Below, piece after piece: positions 29,461-37,821 of a DNA stretch of 55,004 nucleotides. The DNA comes from Phocaeicola plebeius. GTDB taxonomy: Bacteria > Bacteroidota > Bacteroidia > Bacteroidales > Bacteroidaceae. The notes below the pieces were generated by a model that did not search any database, had not been told where the DNA came from, and worked only from the letters and a program-made list of their open reading frames with translations. Each line of letters opens with the position of its first letter. Position 1 is the stretch's first letter. The stretch is from assembly GCA_022767125.1 (NCBI GenBank), contig JALEPZ010000001.1, forward strand, positions 1 through 55,004. The letters are read 5' to 3'. The translations under genes and the position numbers were made by a program.

Positions 29461-30741
29461 ATGAAAAAAGACAACGTAATTTTCGACATCATCGAAAGAG
29501 AGCACCAGCGTCAGCTGAAGGGCATCGAACTGATTGCCTCCGAAAACTTTGTCAGTGACGAGGTCATGCAAGCCATGGGCTCCTGTCTGACCAACAAGTA
29601 CGCAGAAGGCTATCCGGGCAAACGCTACTACGGCGGCTGCGAAGTGGTGGACGAGAGCGAACGCATCGCCATCGACCGCCTGAAGCAGATCTTCGGCGCC
29701 GAATGGGCCAACGTGCAGCCCCACTCGGGTGCACAGGCCAACGCTGCCGTTTTCCTGGCCGTGTTGAATCCCGGTGACAAGTTCATGGGACTGAACTTGG
29801 CACACGGCGGTCACCTGTCGCACGGCTCTTTGGTGAACACGTCGGGCATCATCTACTCGCCCTGTGAATACAATCTGAACAAGGAGACCGGACGGGTCGA
29901 CTACGACCAGATGGAGGAAGTGGCCCTGCGCGAACGGCCGAAGCTCATCATCGGCGGTGGGTCTGCCTATTCCCGGGAATGGGATTACCGTCGCATGCGC
30001 GACATCGCCGACAAGGTGGGTGCACTGCTGATGATTGATATGGCCCATCCCGCCGGCCTCATTGCTGCCGGTGTGCTCGACAACCCTGTGAAGTATGCCC
30101 ACATCGTCACTTCCACGACTCACAAGACCCTGCGAGGACCGCGTGGCGGCGTCATCATGATGGGCAAGGACTTCCCCAATCCGTGGGGCAAGAAGACCCC
30201 GAAGGGGGAAATCAAGATGATGTCGCAGCTGCTTGACTCGGCAGTCTTCCCCGGCATCCAGGGCGGACCGCTGGAACACGTCATCGCGGCCAAGGCCGTG
30301 GCATTCGGCGAAATCCTGCAGCCCGAATGGAAGGAATATGCCGTGCAGGTGCAGAAGAATGCAAGGGCACTGGCCAAGGCCCTCATGGACCGCGGATTTA
30401 CCATCGTATCGGGCGGTACGGACAACCACTCCATGCTGGTAGACTTGCGCAGCAAATACCCTGACCTCACCGGTAAGGTGGCCGAAAAGGCCTTGGTATC
30501 GGCCGATATCACCGTGAACAAGAACATGGTGCCGTTTGATACGCGTTCGGCCTTCCAGACATCGGGTATCCGTCTGGGTACACCGGCCATCACCACCCGC
30601 GGTGCGAAGGAAGCCTTTATGGAAGAGATTGCGGAAATGATTGAGACCGTTCTCTCGAACGTCGACAACGAGGCCGTCATTGCCGGTGTCCGTGCTCGCG
30701 TGAACGAAACCATGAAGCAGTATCCGCTGTTTGCGTATTGA
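29461..30741 (+). CDS. glyA: Serine hydroxymethyltransferase
   Basis: This 426-residue PLP enzyme interconverts serine and glycine with tetrahydrofolate, the main source of one-carbon units. [16 protein letters not shown], the ligand stretch [15 protein letters not shown] and the PLP-lysine motif [13 protein letters not shown] are intact. It starts 37 nt after the PorT-like gene. GGAAAA/TTTTCC with a T-run (30744-30765) after the stop may be a weak terminator. Confidence 0.97.
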   Translation: MKKDNVIFDIIEREHQRQLKGIELIASENFVSDEVMQAMGSCLTNKYAEGYPGKRYYGGCEVVDESERIAIDRLKQIFGAEWANVQPHSGAQANAAVFLAVLNPGDKFMGLNLAHGGHLSHGSLVNTSGIIYSPCEYNLNKETGRVDYDQMEEVALRERPKLIIGGGSAYSREWDYRRMRDIADKVGALLMIDMAHPAGLIAAGVLDNPVKYAHIVTSTTHKTLRGPRGGVIMMGKDFPNPWGKKTPKGEIKMMSQLLDSAVFPGIQGGPLEHVIAAKAVAFGEILQPEWKEYAVQVQKNARALAKALMDRGFTIVSGGTDNHSMLVDLRSKYPDLTGKVAEKALVSADITVNKNMVPFDTRSAFQTSGIRLGTPAITTRGAKEAFMEEIAEMIETVLSNVDNEAVIAGVRARVNETMKQYPLFAY

Positions 30742-30800
30742 TGGAAAACCAAGTGTTTTTTCCGATAATGTTTCAATTTAACTAACAAATGACTTAACGT

Positions 30801-31520
30801 ATGAGAAAGACAAACTGTATGGCTATACTGCTGAGCGGATGCTTGGTGGTGAGCAGTTGCGGAAGCATGAGCAATACCGCCAAGGGCGGTCTGATAGGAG
30901 GCGGCAGCGGTGCGGCTCTGGGTGCCATCATCGGCGGCATTGCCGGACATGGTAAGGGAGCTGCCATCGGAGCGGCCGTTGGAGCAGCCGTCGGTACAGG
31001 TGCCGGTGTGTTGATTGGCAAGAAGATGGACAAGGCAGCCGAACAGGCAGCTGCCATCGAAGGCGCACAGGTGGAACAGGTGGTGGATAACAACGGGTTG
31101 CAGGCCGTCAAAGTGACCTTCGACTCGGGTATCCTCTACAACACGGGCAGTGCCGAACTGAGCAGTGGTGCCAAGGCTTCGCTGAGTAAGTTCGCCAACA
31201 ATGTACTGAAGCTGAATGCCGACATGGACGTGGACATCTATGGCTATACCGATAATCAGGGCTGGCGCAACAGCACGGCTGCCGAGAGCCAGCAGAAGAA
31301 CCTGAACCTGTCGCAGGAGCGTGCCCAGAGCGTATCGTCGTATCTGATGCAGTGCGGAGCCGCCAGCAGTCAGATCAAGACGGTGCAGGGCAAGGGCGAA
31401 GCTGATCCCGTGGCCGACAACGCTACGGAAGCGGGCCGCAAGGAAAACCGTCGGGTAGAGGTCTACATGTATGCCAGCCAGGCGATGATCCAGCAGGCAG
31501 AGGCCGGAACGCTCCAGTAA
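30801..31520 (+). CDS. OmpA-family lipoprotein with glycine zipper
   Basis: This 239-residue lipoprotein has a lipobox ending VVSSC (about Cys20). Residues about 30-75 are a glycine-zipper stretch of GxxxG repeats ([19 protein letters not shown]). The C-terminal OmpA-like domain (about 105-230) has [25 protein letters not shown] and the peptidoglycan-binding RKENRRVEV. It should tether the outer membrane to the wall, like the YiaD/Pal group. It lies 59 nt after glyA and is the last rightward gene before a convergent junction. Confidence 0.9.
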   Translation: MRKTNCMAILLSGCLVVSSCGSMSNTAKGGLIGGGSGAALGAIIGGIAGHGKGAAIGAAVGAAVGTGAGVLIGKKMDKAAEQAAAIEGAQVEQVVDNNGLQAVKVTFDSGILYNTGSAELSSGAKASLSKFANNVLKLNADMDVDIYGYTDNQGWRNSTAAESQQKNLNLSQERAQSVSSYLMQCGAASSQIKTVQGKGEADPVADNATEAGRKENRRVEVYMYASQAMIQQAEAGTLQ

Positions 31521-31545
31521 TCGGCTGCTAAGGTCGACTGGTTAT

Positions 31546-31612
31546 TCCAAACGAAGTGAGGAATCTGAAGGCATCCACGTGGTGCTCTATCAGATTCCTC
31601 ACTTCGTTTGGA
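31546..31612. repeat. Perfect 23-bp-stem hairpin (repeat type C)
   Basis: The arms 31546-31568 and 31590-31612 are exact reverse complements over 23 bp (TCCAAACGAAGTGAGGAATC at the left), around a 21-nt loop. The loop (GGCATCCACGTGGTGCTC) is close to the core of family B. There is no T-run. It starts 26 nt after the OmpA-family gene. Confidence 0.85.
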
Positions 31613-31633
31613 GTATATGAACAATAAGGAGAG

Positions 31634-31803
31634 TTAAAAAACGCCAAATTCAGCGTCGCCTATCCAATTGTCATTCTGAGCGCAGCGAAGAATCTGAATA
31701 CATGTACTGACGCTTACAGATTGACTTCGTCGAACGTTGTTTCTTCACTTCGTCCAGAATGACAAGCAAGATGACAGGCGTTTTTTGTTTTGACACACCC
31801 TCA
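31634..31803. repeat. Palindromic repeat family A, copy 3 (left end altered)
   Basis: The body matches copy 1 from GCGTCGCCTATC to the right end TTTTGACACACCCTC. The left end lacks GAGGGTGTGTCAAA and reads TTAAAAAACGCC, which matches the inverted right-end interior (AAAAAACGCCTGTCAT), as if copied from the other arm. It lies between convergent ompA-like and TRIC genes. Confidence 0.8.
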
Positions 31804-31822
31804 TCCCTGTCGGAGAATCGGG

Positions 31823-32467
31823 TCAGTTGATGAGATGGTGCTCATTCCCGCTCTCGTCGCCCTTCAGGATGGGCAGGGTGAGGTGGTATTTAACGGCCAG
31901 GATGCGCGTCAGGAAAACCGTTGTTCCCCCCAAGATCTGGGAGAGATAGTTCTCAATGCCCGACTGCAGGCATAACCAGTAGACCAGTCCGCCCACCACA
32001 CAGGCCATGGCATAGATTTCCTTGCGGAAAATCAGCGGAATCTCGTTGATGAAGACATCGCGCAGCACACCGCCGGCGGCACCCGTGATGCTGCCCATGA
32101 TGATGGACACCCAGAAGGGATAGCCCAGGGCCATGCTCTTGTCGAACCCTACCACCGTAAACAGGGCCAGTCCGATGCTGTCGAACAGGAAAAATGTGTT
32201 GTTCAGGTGGATAAGGTACTTGCCGAACATGATGACAAACAGCAGGGAAAATCCCGTACACAAGAGGTAGAAGGAGTCGGTCATCCACACCGGGGGCACA
32301 TCCAGCAGCACGTCGCGGATGGTACCTCCCCCGATGGCTGTGGCCAGTCCCACAATGTAGGCGCCAAACCAGTCGAACCGCTTGGCCGAAGCCAGGCGGA
32401 TACCACTGATGGCGAACGCGAAAGTTCCGATGAAGTCCAGTATCTGGACAAACGAAGGCATTTCCAT
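31823..32467 (-). CDS. TRIC-type cation channel family membrane protein (UPF0126)
   Basis: This 214-residue protein has about seven hydrophobic segments arranged as two similar halves. Each half carries the family signature: GLATAIGGGTIRDVLL and GSITGAAGGVLRDVFI. Prokaryotic TRIC homologues form trimeric potassium-permeable channels; the role here is unknown. It follows the DUF3078 gene by 55 nt on the same strand. Confidence 0.85.
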   Translation of the reverse strand: MEMPSFVQILDFIGTFAFAISGIRLASAKRFDWFGAYIVGLATAIGGGTIRDVLLDVPPVWMTDSFYLLCTGFSLLFVIMFGKYLIHLNNTFFLFDSIGLALFTVVGFDKSMALGYPFWVSIIMGSITGAAGGVLRDVFINEIPLIFRKEIYAMACVVGGLVYWLCLQSGIENYLSQILGGTTVFLTRILAVKYHLTLPILKGDESGNEHHLIN

Positions 32468-32522
32468 AATCGGTTTATAGAGTAATAGGGTTAATAAAAG
32501 TCAGAATCTATCCCGTGTGCTC

Positions 32523-34091
32523 TTACCACTTGTAGGTCAGTCCCAGACTCAGCTGCTCCTGGAGCTGGAAATAGCTGGTGTCGGGGGCCCGGTTCACGCT
32601 GTCATCGAAGCGGGTGTGTACGAACAGGTTGGTCGAGAAATACTTGTTGAACGAGAAGGTGAAGGTGTTTTCCCATTCCGAGAGCACCTTCTTATAGTCG
32701 GTATTGTAGGAGAAGCGCGATTCCCACATCAGGTTCTGTTGTATCTTCCATTTCAGGGTCGACTCGATACGCGAACCGATCTGGTTCTTCACCTTCTTGC
32801 CTGCCTCGATGTTGAACTTGGTGGGGTCCACCTGGCTGCTGGCCACACTGTAGCGGGTGTAGTTCAGGGGGTTCATCAGCACGGACAGGTTGCACACCGC
32901 GTTTTTCACATACTTGAAGTCCATACCGATACCGAGGTTCAGTTCGGCCGGCGAGAAGAAGGTCGAGATCAGGTCGTCCGAGTTCGTCGCATAGCTGGGG
33001 AAGAGCTGGGTCTTGAACTCTCCCGACAGCGTGTAATACCAGTTCTGGAAGGCCTTGATACCCAACTTCGAACTGATGCGCAACAGGTCGTTGTTGGCTT
33101 TGTAGTGGTGGACAGTGTCCGAAGGCGTGGTGATGAATCCCAGTCTCCACTCGATTTTGTTCTCGAACTGCACGTTCTGCTTGTTGTCGTAGTTGAACTG
33201 CCATTCCAGCTGGGCAAAGAGCGATTTCGTGCTCTCACCACCCTTGTACCAGTTGTCCGAGATGTGGTTCTGCGAGAAGCGCAACTCCGCCTTTCCCCCC
33301 ACAGTCCAGAAGTTCGGTTTCATCACCAGCAGGTCCTTGTCGCCCTCCAGTCCCGACGGTGTGGCGCTCACGTGGGCAAATGTCATCATCTTCTCCGTGC
33401 GCTGTTCCTTCACCACGTAGCGGTCGGCCAGCGGCTCCAGGCCTCTCATGTGCAGTTCGTTCTTCTTCACCAGTTGCGGATACTCCACGTAGAAGCTGAG
33501 CAACTGGCGGTTGATGGCGCGGTCGATGGCCTTCGAATGCTCCAGGTCGGGTACCTGGAAGACCAGCTGGCGCAGGGTGTCCTGCTTGAGGAAGGGAATG
33601 GTCGGTTCCCACTGCTCGATGCTGACGGCCTGCTCGATGGCAGCCGGATAATAGGTGGCCGGCATCGACAGCTTGTAGTAATCGGGGTTGGAGCGAACCC
33701 CCGCCGGTGCCGGCAGGTAGATGTCGTCCCACCGCTGCAGGCGGTCGTCGTACCAGCTGCGGAAGGTGGCTAAGCGGGTCTGGAAGACTTCGGCAGCCGA
33801 AACGGTCGGGAGGCCTGTCGTCAGTGTGTCCGTTGTCAGGGTGTCTGCCGCCGGCAGGGCCGGTACGGCCACGGGCTGCACCGTCTGTGGCGCGGGCACC
33901 GTGTCGCGCAGCAGTTCTTCGATGATGCTGACCCCGTCGATGGTAGTCAGTGTATCGATCCGCACCACCTGGTAGTCTTCCGAAGTGGTCTGCGATTGGT
34001 TCGTCTGATGGGTAGTTGTTTGCAATACTTGAGCGTGTGTGCCGTTCGCTGCCAAGAGTATGAACAGCACCATAATCGTTAATCGTTCCAT
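32523..34091 (-). CDS. DUF3078 outer-membrane protein
   Basis: This 522-residue protein has a signal peptide (about 1-20, ending NGTHAQ). A Thr/Val-rich low-complexity stretch (about 60-100) precedes a region rich in beta strands with SQNHISDNWYKGGESTKSLFAQL and a final SLGLTYKW strand, as in DUF3078 proteins of Bacteroidales. The last aromatic residue fits an outer-membrane barrel. Function is not established. It leads a leftward pair with the TRIC gene and is divergent from pyrG. Confidence 0.8.
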   Translation of the reverse strand: MERLTIMVLFILLAANGTHAQVLQTTTHQTNQSQTTSEDYQVVRIDTLTTIDGVSIIEELLRDTVPAPQTVQPVAVPALPAADTLTTDTLTTGLPTVSAAEVFQTRLATFRSWYDDRLQRWDDIYLPAPAGVRSNPDYYKLSMPATYYPAAIEQAVSIEQWEPTIPFLKQDTLRQLVFQVPDLEHSKAIDRAINRQLLSFYVEYPQLVKKNELHMRGLEPLADRYVVKEQRTEKMMTFAHVSATPSGLEGDKDLLVMKPNFWTVGGKAELRFSQNHISDNWYKGGESTKSLFAQLEWQFNYDNKQNVQFENKIEWRLGFITTPSDTVHHYKANNDLLRISSKLGIKAFQNWYYTLSGEFKTQLFPSYATNSDDLISTFFSPAELNLGIGMDFKYVKNAVCNLSVLMNPLNYTRYSVASSQVDPTKFNIEAGKKVKNQIGSRIESTLKWKIQQNLMWESRFSYNTDYKKVLSEWENTFTFSFNKYFSTNLFVHTRFDDSVNRAPDTSYFQLQEQLSLGLTYKW

Positions 34092-34122
34092 TTCAATTTA
34101 TGTGTTATCTTCGTTTCGTCTG

Positions 34123-34130
34123 CAAAATTA
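34123..34130 (-). promoter_or_regulatory. DUF3078 gene promoter -7 box (TAATTTTG)
   Basis: TAATTTTGCAG on the minus strand lies 31 nt before the start codon. Confidence 0.5.
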
Positions 34131-34173
34131 CGATATTTTTTGGTTTTGCCGATACTATTTCGCCTTTTTTGAT

Positions 34174-34181
34174 TACATTTG
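34174..34181 (+). promoter_or_regulatory. pyrG promoter -7 box (TACATTTG)
   Basis: TACATTTGCAGC lies 57 nt before the pyrG ATG; the -33 element is weak. Confidence 0.5.
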
Positions 34182-34238
34182 CAGCTTGAAAGAAAATAAG
34201 GTAACAAGATTGACTGAACATTATTAAACTCTACTATT

Positions 34239-35837
34239 GTGGCAGAAACAAAGTACATTTTCGTAACAGGTGGTGTGGCCTCTTCGCTCGGAAAAGGCAT
34301 TATCTCATCATCTATCGGTAAGTTGCTGCAAGCCAGGGGCTACAGCGTGACCATCCAAAAGTTTGACCCGTATATCAATATCGATCCGGGCACTCTGAAT
34401 CCCTACGAACACGGAGAGTGTTACGTCACCGTGGACGGTCATGAGGCCGACCTCGACCTGGGTCACTACGAGCGTTTCCTCGGCATACAGACCACCAAGG
34501 CGAACAACATCACCACGGGGCGCATCTACAAGAGCGTCATTGACAAGGAGCGCAGAGGCGACTACCTGGGAAAGACCATCCAGATCATCCCTCATATCAC
34601 CGACGAAATCAAGCGCAACGTCAAGTTGCTGGGCAACAAGTATAAGTATGACTTCGTGATTACGGAAATCGGTGGCACCGTGGGCGACATCGAGTCGCTG
34701 CCGTATCTGGAGAGCATCCGCCAGCTGAAGTGGGAGTTGGGCCGCAATGCCGTGTGTGTCCATCTCACCTACGTGCCCTATCTGGCGGCTGCCGGCGAGT
34801 TGAAGACCAAGCCTACCCAGCACTCCGTCAAGGAACTGCAGTCGGTAGGTATCCAGCCCGACATCCTGGTGCTGCGCACTGAGCACGACCTGAGTCTGAA
34901 CCTGCGCAAGAAGGTGGCTCTGTTCTGTAATGTCGACGAGACCGCCGTCATCCAGTCGAAGGACCAGCCCACGATTTACGAAGTGCCCCTGCGGATGCAG
35001 GAACAGCACCTCGACGAGATTATTCTCCGCAAGGTGGGCCTGCCTGTGGGCGAAACACCCGCACTGGGTCCTTGGCGCGACTTCCTGGACCGCCGCCATC
35101 GGGCCACCGAGGCCGTCCACATCGGTCTGGTGGGCAAGTACGACCTGCAGGATGCCTACAAGTCCATCCTCGAAGCCCTGTCGCAGGCCGCTACCTATAA
35201 CGACCGCAAGGCCGACATCCATTTCATCAACAGCGAGAAGCTCAACGAACAGAACGTCGAAGAACAGTTGTCTCCCATGGACGGCGTCATCATCTGTCCG
35301 GGCTTCGGACAGCGCGGTATCGAAGGGAAGTTCGTGGCCCTGAAATATTGCCGCACCCACAACGTGCCCACCTTTGGCATCTGTCTCGGCATGCAGTGCA
35401 TGGCCATCGAGTTCGCCCGTAACGTGCTGGGGTATGCCGATGCCAACAGCCGCGAGATGGACGAGAAGACGCCCCACAATGTCATCGACATCATGGAAGA
35501 GCAGAAGTCGATTACCCACATGGGCGGAACGATGCGTCTGGGGGCCTACGAATGTATCCTCAAGCCGGGTTCGAGAGCCATGGAGGCTTACCAGACCGAC
35601 CACATCCAGGAGCGCCACCGTCATCGTTATGAATTCAACAACGACTTCAAGGCCGAGTTCGAGAAGGCCGGTATGAACTGTGTGGGACTGAATCCCGAAT
35701 CGGACCTGGTGGAAATCATCGAAATCCCTACCCTGAAATGGTACATCGGCACGCAGTTCCATCCCGAATACAGCAGCACGGTGCTCAAGCCCCATCCGCT
35801 GTTCCTCTCGTTCGTCAAGGCCGCCATCGCTCAATGA
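34239..35837 (+). CDS. pyrG: CTP synthase
   Basis: This 532-residue enzyme aminates UTP to CTP with glutamine. The N-terminal synthase domain has FVTGGVASSLGKGI (P-loop), YINIDPGTLNPYEHGE and EIGGTVGDIESLP. The C-terminal class I glutaminase has the nucleophile Cys in FGICLGMQCMAIE and the His-Glu pair in GTQFHPEYSS. Full length. yidC follows after 79 nt. Confidence 0.97.
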   Translation: MAETKYIFVTGGVASSLGKGIISSSIGKLLQARGYSVTIQKFDPYINIDPGTLNPYEHGECYVTVDGHEADLDLGHYERFLGIQTTKANNITTGRIYKSVIDKERRGDYLGKTIQIIPHITDEIKRNVKLLGNKYKYDFVITEIGGTVGDIESLPYLESIRQLKWELGRNAVCVHLTYVPYLAAAGELKTKPTQHSVKELQSVGIQPDILVLRTEHDLSLNLRKKVALFCNVDETAVIQSKDQPTIYEVPLRMQEQHLDEIILRKVGLPVGETPALGPWRDFLDRRHRATEAVHIGLVGKYDLQDAYKSILEALSQAATYNDRKADIHFINSEKLNEQNVEEQLSPMDGVIICPGFGQRGIEGKFVALKYCRTHNVPTFGICLGMQCMAIEFARNVLGYADANSREMDEKTPHNVIDIMEEQKSITHMGGTMRLGAYECILKPGSRAMEAYQTDHIQERHRHRYEFNNDFKAEFEKAGMNCVGLNPESDLVEIIEIPTLKWYIGTQFHPEYSSTVLKPHPLFLSFVKAAIAQ

Positions 35838-35916
35838 TCAATACCTTATTTATAGTTTTATAGTTAGAAAGAAAAGTAGTACAAATAACCTCATAAGAAT
35901 AGCAACGTAAAGAACC

Positions 35917-37770
35917 ATGGATAAAAATACCTTAGTGGGATTCGCCCTGATGGGAGCCGTCATCGTCGGCTTCGGCATCTATAACCGTCCGAGCCAGGAA
36001 GAGATGGAGCGTGCCCAGCATTACCGCGACTCCATACAGGCAGTGGCCGAACAGCAGGAAGAACTGGAAAAGGCCCGCGAGGCGCAAGCCGCCCTGCCGG
36101 TAGCCCTCGACTCTACCTCCAGCTTCTTCCAGGCTTCCAGCGGTACCGAACAGACCGTTACCCTTGAAAACGACCGCATTACCCTGACTCTTTCCAATAA
36201 GGGCGCACGCATCTGCAAGGCGGTGCTGAAAGACTATAACGACCAGCAACACCAGCCGCTCACCCTCTTCGAGGGCGACGATACCCGCCTCAATTTCGGC
36301 TTTGAGGGCAAGCAGGAGAACATCCTGACGAGCCAGCTCTATTTCCAGACGGCACAGGTCACCGACACCACGGTGACTTTCCGTCTGCCGGCTACCGGGG
36401 GCGGTGAACTCGACTTCACCTACCGTCTGCTGCCCAATTCCTACCTTGTCGACCTCACCGTGCAGGCCAGGGGAATGCAGAACTTCTTCTCGCCGTCTGT
36501 GAAGCGGATGAGCATCGACTGGACGCAGCGGGCCCGCCAGATGGAGAAGGGCTATACCTTCGAACAGCGCTACACCAGCCTGACTTACAAGCCCTCTGAC
36601 GATAGTTTCGATTACCTCAGCGAGACCAAGGACGACAAGAAATCCGTCGCCGAACCGCTGCAGTGGATTGCCTTCAAGAACCAGTACTTTTCGTGCGTCT
36701 TCCTGGCCGAACAGAACTTCGAGAACGCTACCCTCGAATCGAAGATGGAGGAACAGGGCAGCGGGTACATGAAGCGCTATGCGGCCGATGTGACCGCCGC
36801 CTTCGACCCTACAGGAGCGCAACCTTCGCGATTCCAGTTCTATCTGGGTCCTAACCACTTCAAGACCCTGCTCGCCACCAACGACTTGAGCTTCACCGAG
36901 AAAGACCAGGAGCTCGAAGACCTTGTCTATCTGGGTTGGCCCATCATCCGCTGGATCAACCGTTGGTTCACCATCAACCTGTTCGACTGGCTCCTCGGCT
37001 GGGGACTGAGCATGGGGGTAGTCATTCTGCTCATGACCATCATCGTCAAGATCCTGGTGCTGCCCACCACCTGGAAGTCCTTCCTCTCGTCGGCCAAGAT
37101 GCGGGCCCTGAAACCCTACATTGACAAGATTAACGCCAAGTATCCGGCCCGGGAAGACGCGCTGAAGAAGCAGCAGGAGACCATGGCCCTTTACAGCCAG
37201 TACGGGGTCAGCCCCATGGGCGGCTGCCTGCCGATGCTCATCCAGACCCCTGTCTTCATGGCCCTGTTCTTCTTTGTGCCGAACGCCATCGAACTGCGCC
37301 AGCAGAGTTTCCTCTGGGCAGATGACCTCTCGGCCTACGACGACCTCATCAGCTGGAGCACCAACATCCCCTTGCTGGGCAATCACCTCAGCCTGTTCTG
37401 CCTGCTCTTCAGTGCAGCTACCATTGTCAACCAAATGGTCATGATGAAGCAACAGAATGCCGCTATGGGCGATAACCAGCAGATGGCCGCCATGAAATGG
37501 ATGATGTATCTCATGCCCGTCATGTTCTTCTTCATCTTCAATGAATATGCCTCCGGACTGAGCTACTACTACTTCATTTCCAGCCTTATCAGCATCCTCA
37601 TCATGTGGGCCATGCGCCGCATGACGGACGAGAAGAAGCTGCTGGCCCAGCTCGAAGCCAACAAGAAAGAACCCTCGCAGCAGCGTCAGAGCGGTCTGAT
37701 GGCCAAGCTCGAAGCCTTGCAGAAAGAGCAGGAACGCTTGCAGCAGGAACGTCAGAAGCGGGGCAAGTAA
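35917..37770 (+). CDS. yidC: Membrane protein insertase YidC
   Basis: This 617-residue inner-membrane protein has an N-terminal membrane anchor (about 5-20), a large periplasmic beta-sandwich domain (about 70-330), and a conserved core of about five membrane segments (about 350-575) with SPMGGCLPMLIQTPVFMALF. The C-terminal tail is Lys/Glu/Gln-rich and may contact ribosomes. It inserts and folds inner-membrane proteins with or without Sec. It probably shares a transcript with pyrG, as often in Bacteroidales. Confidence 0.95.
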   Translation: MDKNTLVGFALMGAVIVGFGIYNRPSQEEMERAQHYRDSIQAVAEQQEELEKAREAQAALPVALDSTSSFFQASSGTEQTVTLENDRITLTLSNKGARICKAVLKDYNDQQHQPLTLFEGDDTRLNFGFEGKQENILTSQLYFQTAQVTDTTVTFRLPATGGGELDFTYRLLPNSYLVDLTVQARGMQNFFSPSVKRMSIDWTQRARQMEKGYTFEQRYTSLTYKPSDDSFDYLSETKDDKKSVAEPLQWIAFKNQYFSCVFLAEQNFENATLESKMEEQGSGYMKRYAADVTAAFDPTGAQPSRFQFYLGPNHFKTLLATNDLSFTEKDQELEDLVYLGWPIIRWINRWFTINLFDWLLGWGLSMGVVILLMTIIVKILVLPTTWKSFLSSAKMRALKPYIDKINAKYPAREDALKKQQETMALYSQYGVSPMGGCLPMLIQTPVFMALFFFVPNAIELRQQSFLWADDLSAYDDLISWSTNIPLLGNHLSLFCLLFSAATIVNQMVMMKQQNAAMGDNQQMAAMKWMMYLMPVMFFFIFNEYASGLSYYYFISSLISILIMWAMRRMTDEKKLLAQLEANKKEPSQQRQSGLMAKLEALQKEQERLQQERQKRGK

Positions 37771-37821
37771 GGCGCGGACATCCGTGAGTTGCGATTGAAT
37801 TACCTAAAAACATACCATTCT

